NCBI RefSeq assembly: GCF_000980895.1
Contig: NZ_LAZX01000094.1
Coordinates: 434,001 to 498,000, forward strand
Direction of reading: 5' to 3'
Source: Sphingomonas sp. Ag1
GTDB lineage: Bacteria; Pseudomonadota; Alphaproteobacteria; Sphingomonadales; Sphingomonadaceae
Length of the DNA: 64,000 nt
In this document: one piece after another, positions 62,871 to 64,000 of the stretch
Layout: every line of letters begins with the position of its first letter
Position numbering within the stretch: position 1 is the first letter of the stretch
Notes under the pieces: model-generated
Told to the model about the DNA's origin: nothing
Database searches by the model: none
Seen by the model: only the letters and a program-made list of their open reading frames with translations
Program-made: the position numbers and the translations under genes

Positions 62871-63431
62871 ATGCCCATGGCACCGCCTCCTGCGTTCGAC
62901 ACGCTCACCATTGCCGATATCGCCCGCCTTGCCGACGAGGATCGCCTGCCGCCGGTAGAGCGCTGGCATCCCGATCACTGCGGGCCGAGCGACATGCGCA
63001 TCGCCCGCGACGGCACCTGGTATCATCAGGGATCGCCGATCGGCCGCCCGGCCATGGTACGCGCGTTCAGCCGCATCCTTCGCCGCGAGCCCGACGGCAG
63101 CTACGTCCTCGTCACCCCGGTCGAGAAGCTCGATATCGACGTGGAAGATGCGCCCTTCGTCGCGGTCGAGCTGAAGGCGGAAGGGACGGGGAAAGACAGC
63201 CAGCTCGCCTTCCGCCTGAACACGGGTGAAATCGTGACTGCCTCGGCGGAGCATCCGCTCCGCTTCGAGGAACATGCCGACGGCCCCCACCCCTATGTTC
63301 ATGTCCGCGGCGGGCTGGAGGCGCTGATCGCCCGGCCGGTCTATTATGAACTGGCCGAGCGCGCGCTCGCCGGCGACCATGATCCCCCCGGCCTGTGGAG
63401 TGGGGGAAGCTTTTTCCCGATCGCGCCGTGA
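62871..63431 (+). CDS. DUF1285 family protein
   Basis: 186-residue cytoplasmic protein; the family keeps WHPDHCGPSDMRIARDGTWYHQGSPIGRPAMVRAFSRILRRE in order (with small gaps), and the closing YYELAERAL. Function unproven, but the fold and conservation suggest a role in housekeeping. ATG at 62871 is likely; a TTG and a later ATG are also possible. It overlaps the next gene by 4 bases. Confidence 0.85.
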   Translation: MPMAPPPAFDTLTIADIARLADEDRLPPVERWHPDHCGPSDMRIARDGTWYHQGSPIGRPAMVRAFSRILRREPDGSYVLVTPVEKLDIDVEDAPFVAVELKAEGTGKDSQLAFRLNTGEIVTASAEHPLRFEEHADGPHPYVHVRGGLEALIARPVYYELAERALAGDHDPPGLWSGGSFFPIAP

Positions 63432-64000
63432 CGTCGCTGGCGGAGCGCCTCAGCCGGGCGCTGACCGAAGGGATGGCGCAGCAGACCATCACGCTCGCCG
63501 GCGACCATGGCGACCTCGCCCGGATCGCGGAGGGCAGCATGAAGCCCGCAGCTGTGCTGGTGCCGGTAACCGATCGCGCGCGTCCGGGTGTGATCCTGAC
63601 GCAGCGCACCGACACGCTGCGGCAGCACGCCGGGCAGGTTGCCTTTCCCGGCGGCCGGCTCGACCCCGGCGAGGATGCGGTTGCGGCCGCGCTGCGCGAA
63701 GCGGAGGAGGAAATCGCCCTCGCCCCGTCAGCGGTCAGGATCGTCGGCGAGGCCGATCGCTATCGCACCGTCACCGGCTATACCGTCACGCCGGTCGTTG
63801 GGGTCGTTCCGCCCGACATTGACCTCCATCCGTCGGAGGCGGAAGTGGCGCGGGTGTTCGAAGTGCCGCTCGACTTCCTGCTCGACACGGCCAATCACGT
63901 GGAGGCGCGATCGCACTGGCAGGGGCAGGAGCGACGCTATTACGAGATCATGTGGAACAATCATCGCATATGGGGCGCAACCGCGGCCATGATCGTGAAC
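63428..64000 (+). CDS. NUDIX hydrolase, CoA pyrophosphohydrolase type (partial)
   Basis: Runs off the right edge; 191 residues are visible from GTG 63428, which overlaps the DUF1285 stop. NUDIX box with the CoA-type form: AFPGGRLDPGEDAVAAALRE then AEEEIAL (G-x5-E-x7-RE-x2-EE-x-). The preceding LTQRTDTLRQHAGQVAFPGG is the CoA-pyrophosphatase signature. It likely trims CoA or similar dinucleotides. The gene is complete only outside the window. Confidence 0.9.
   Translation, partial: MTSLAERLSRALTEGMAQQTITLAGDHGDLARIAEGSMKPAAVLVPVTDRARPGVILTQRTDTLRQHAGQVAFPGGRLDPGEDAVAAALREAEEEIALAPSAVRIVGEADRYRTVTGYTVTPVVGVVPPDIDLHPSEAEVARVFEVPLDFLLDTANHVEARSHWQGQERRYYEIMWNNHRIWGATAAMIVN

Overview
The window is a GC-rich, densely coded stretch of alphaproteobacterial chromosome, most like a sphingomonad (Sphingomonas or a close relative). 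The reasons are the ChvI-ChvG-HprK-RapZ-EIIA-HPr block, a short Hda-type DnaA regulator, a proline-rich TonB with ExbB and two ExbD proteins, a large TonB-dependent receptor, an I78-type inhibitor lipoprotein, a DUF3297 protein, and the frequent 'GTGA'/'ATGA' start-stop overlaps. I see no rRNA or tRNA gene, insertion sequence, prophage, integrase or CRISPR array. No gene-free stretch exceeds about 250 bases. Most of the window is core genome.

Layout. 1-9.9 kb: lipA, a beta-carbonic anhydrase, a ferritin-like DUF892 protein, aspS, rnd with a coupled I78 lipoprotein, then a leftward DUF2066 - hda - ppk1 - ppx block linking replication control and polyphosphate. 11-14.7 kb: purM-purN with two small overlapping genes, then a leftward GNAT gene and ndk. 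14.8-22.4 kb: leftward pepA-holC faces rightward lptD-surA-pdxA-rsmA, the classical outer-membrane biogenesis operon. 22.4-28.2 kb: TPR protein, RsmB-type methyltransferase, guaB, an SPFH/NfeD membrane pair and an MscS-type channel.

28.3-33.9 kb: envelope-stress two-component system (chvI, chvG) coupled to a regulatory PTS cassette (HPr kinase, RapZ, EIIA-Man-type, HPr), then an rRNA methyltransferase and rppH. 33.9-40 kb: DUF481 barrel, suhB, efp, an M23 peptidase, thiE, a fasciclin lipoprotein, moaE-moaD and pgsA. 40-46.5 kb: an LplT-like MFS transporter, a 36-residue membrane microprotein, gamma-carbonic anhydrase, nitronate monooxygenase, DUF3297, a glycine/tyrosine-rich secreted protein, an EVE protein, an outer-membrane protein and a Gfo/Idh/MocA oxidoreductase. 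46.6-51 kb: typA/bipA and a TonB-dependent receptor.

51-58 kb is the most distinctive part. It holds a TelA-like gene coupled to an XpaC-like membrane protein, a tyrosine phosphatase, a periplasmic five-EF-hand protein behind a potentially switchable 5' leader, an OmpR-type regulator and histidine kinase, dcd, and a TPR protein preceded by three alternating TGACA/TGTCA half-sites at 11-base spacing. 58.1-60.7 kb is the leftward tonB-exbB-exbD-exbD operon, with a strong terminator and a hairpin directly after exbB. The end carries a secreted unknown protein, folB, a GNAT protein, a DUF1285 protein and a NUDIX hydrolase cut by the window edge.

No clearly new multi-gene system is visible. The leads worth testing are the EF-hand leader and its adjoining two-component genes, the alternating half-site array, the exbB-exbD hairpin, the microprotein, and the Walker A lysine-to-arginine change in Hda.
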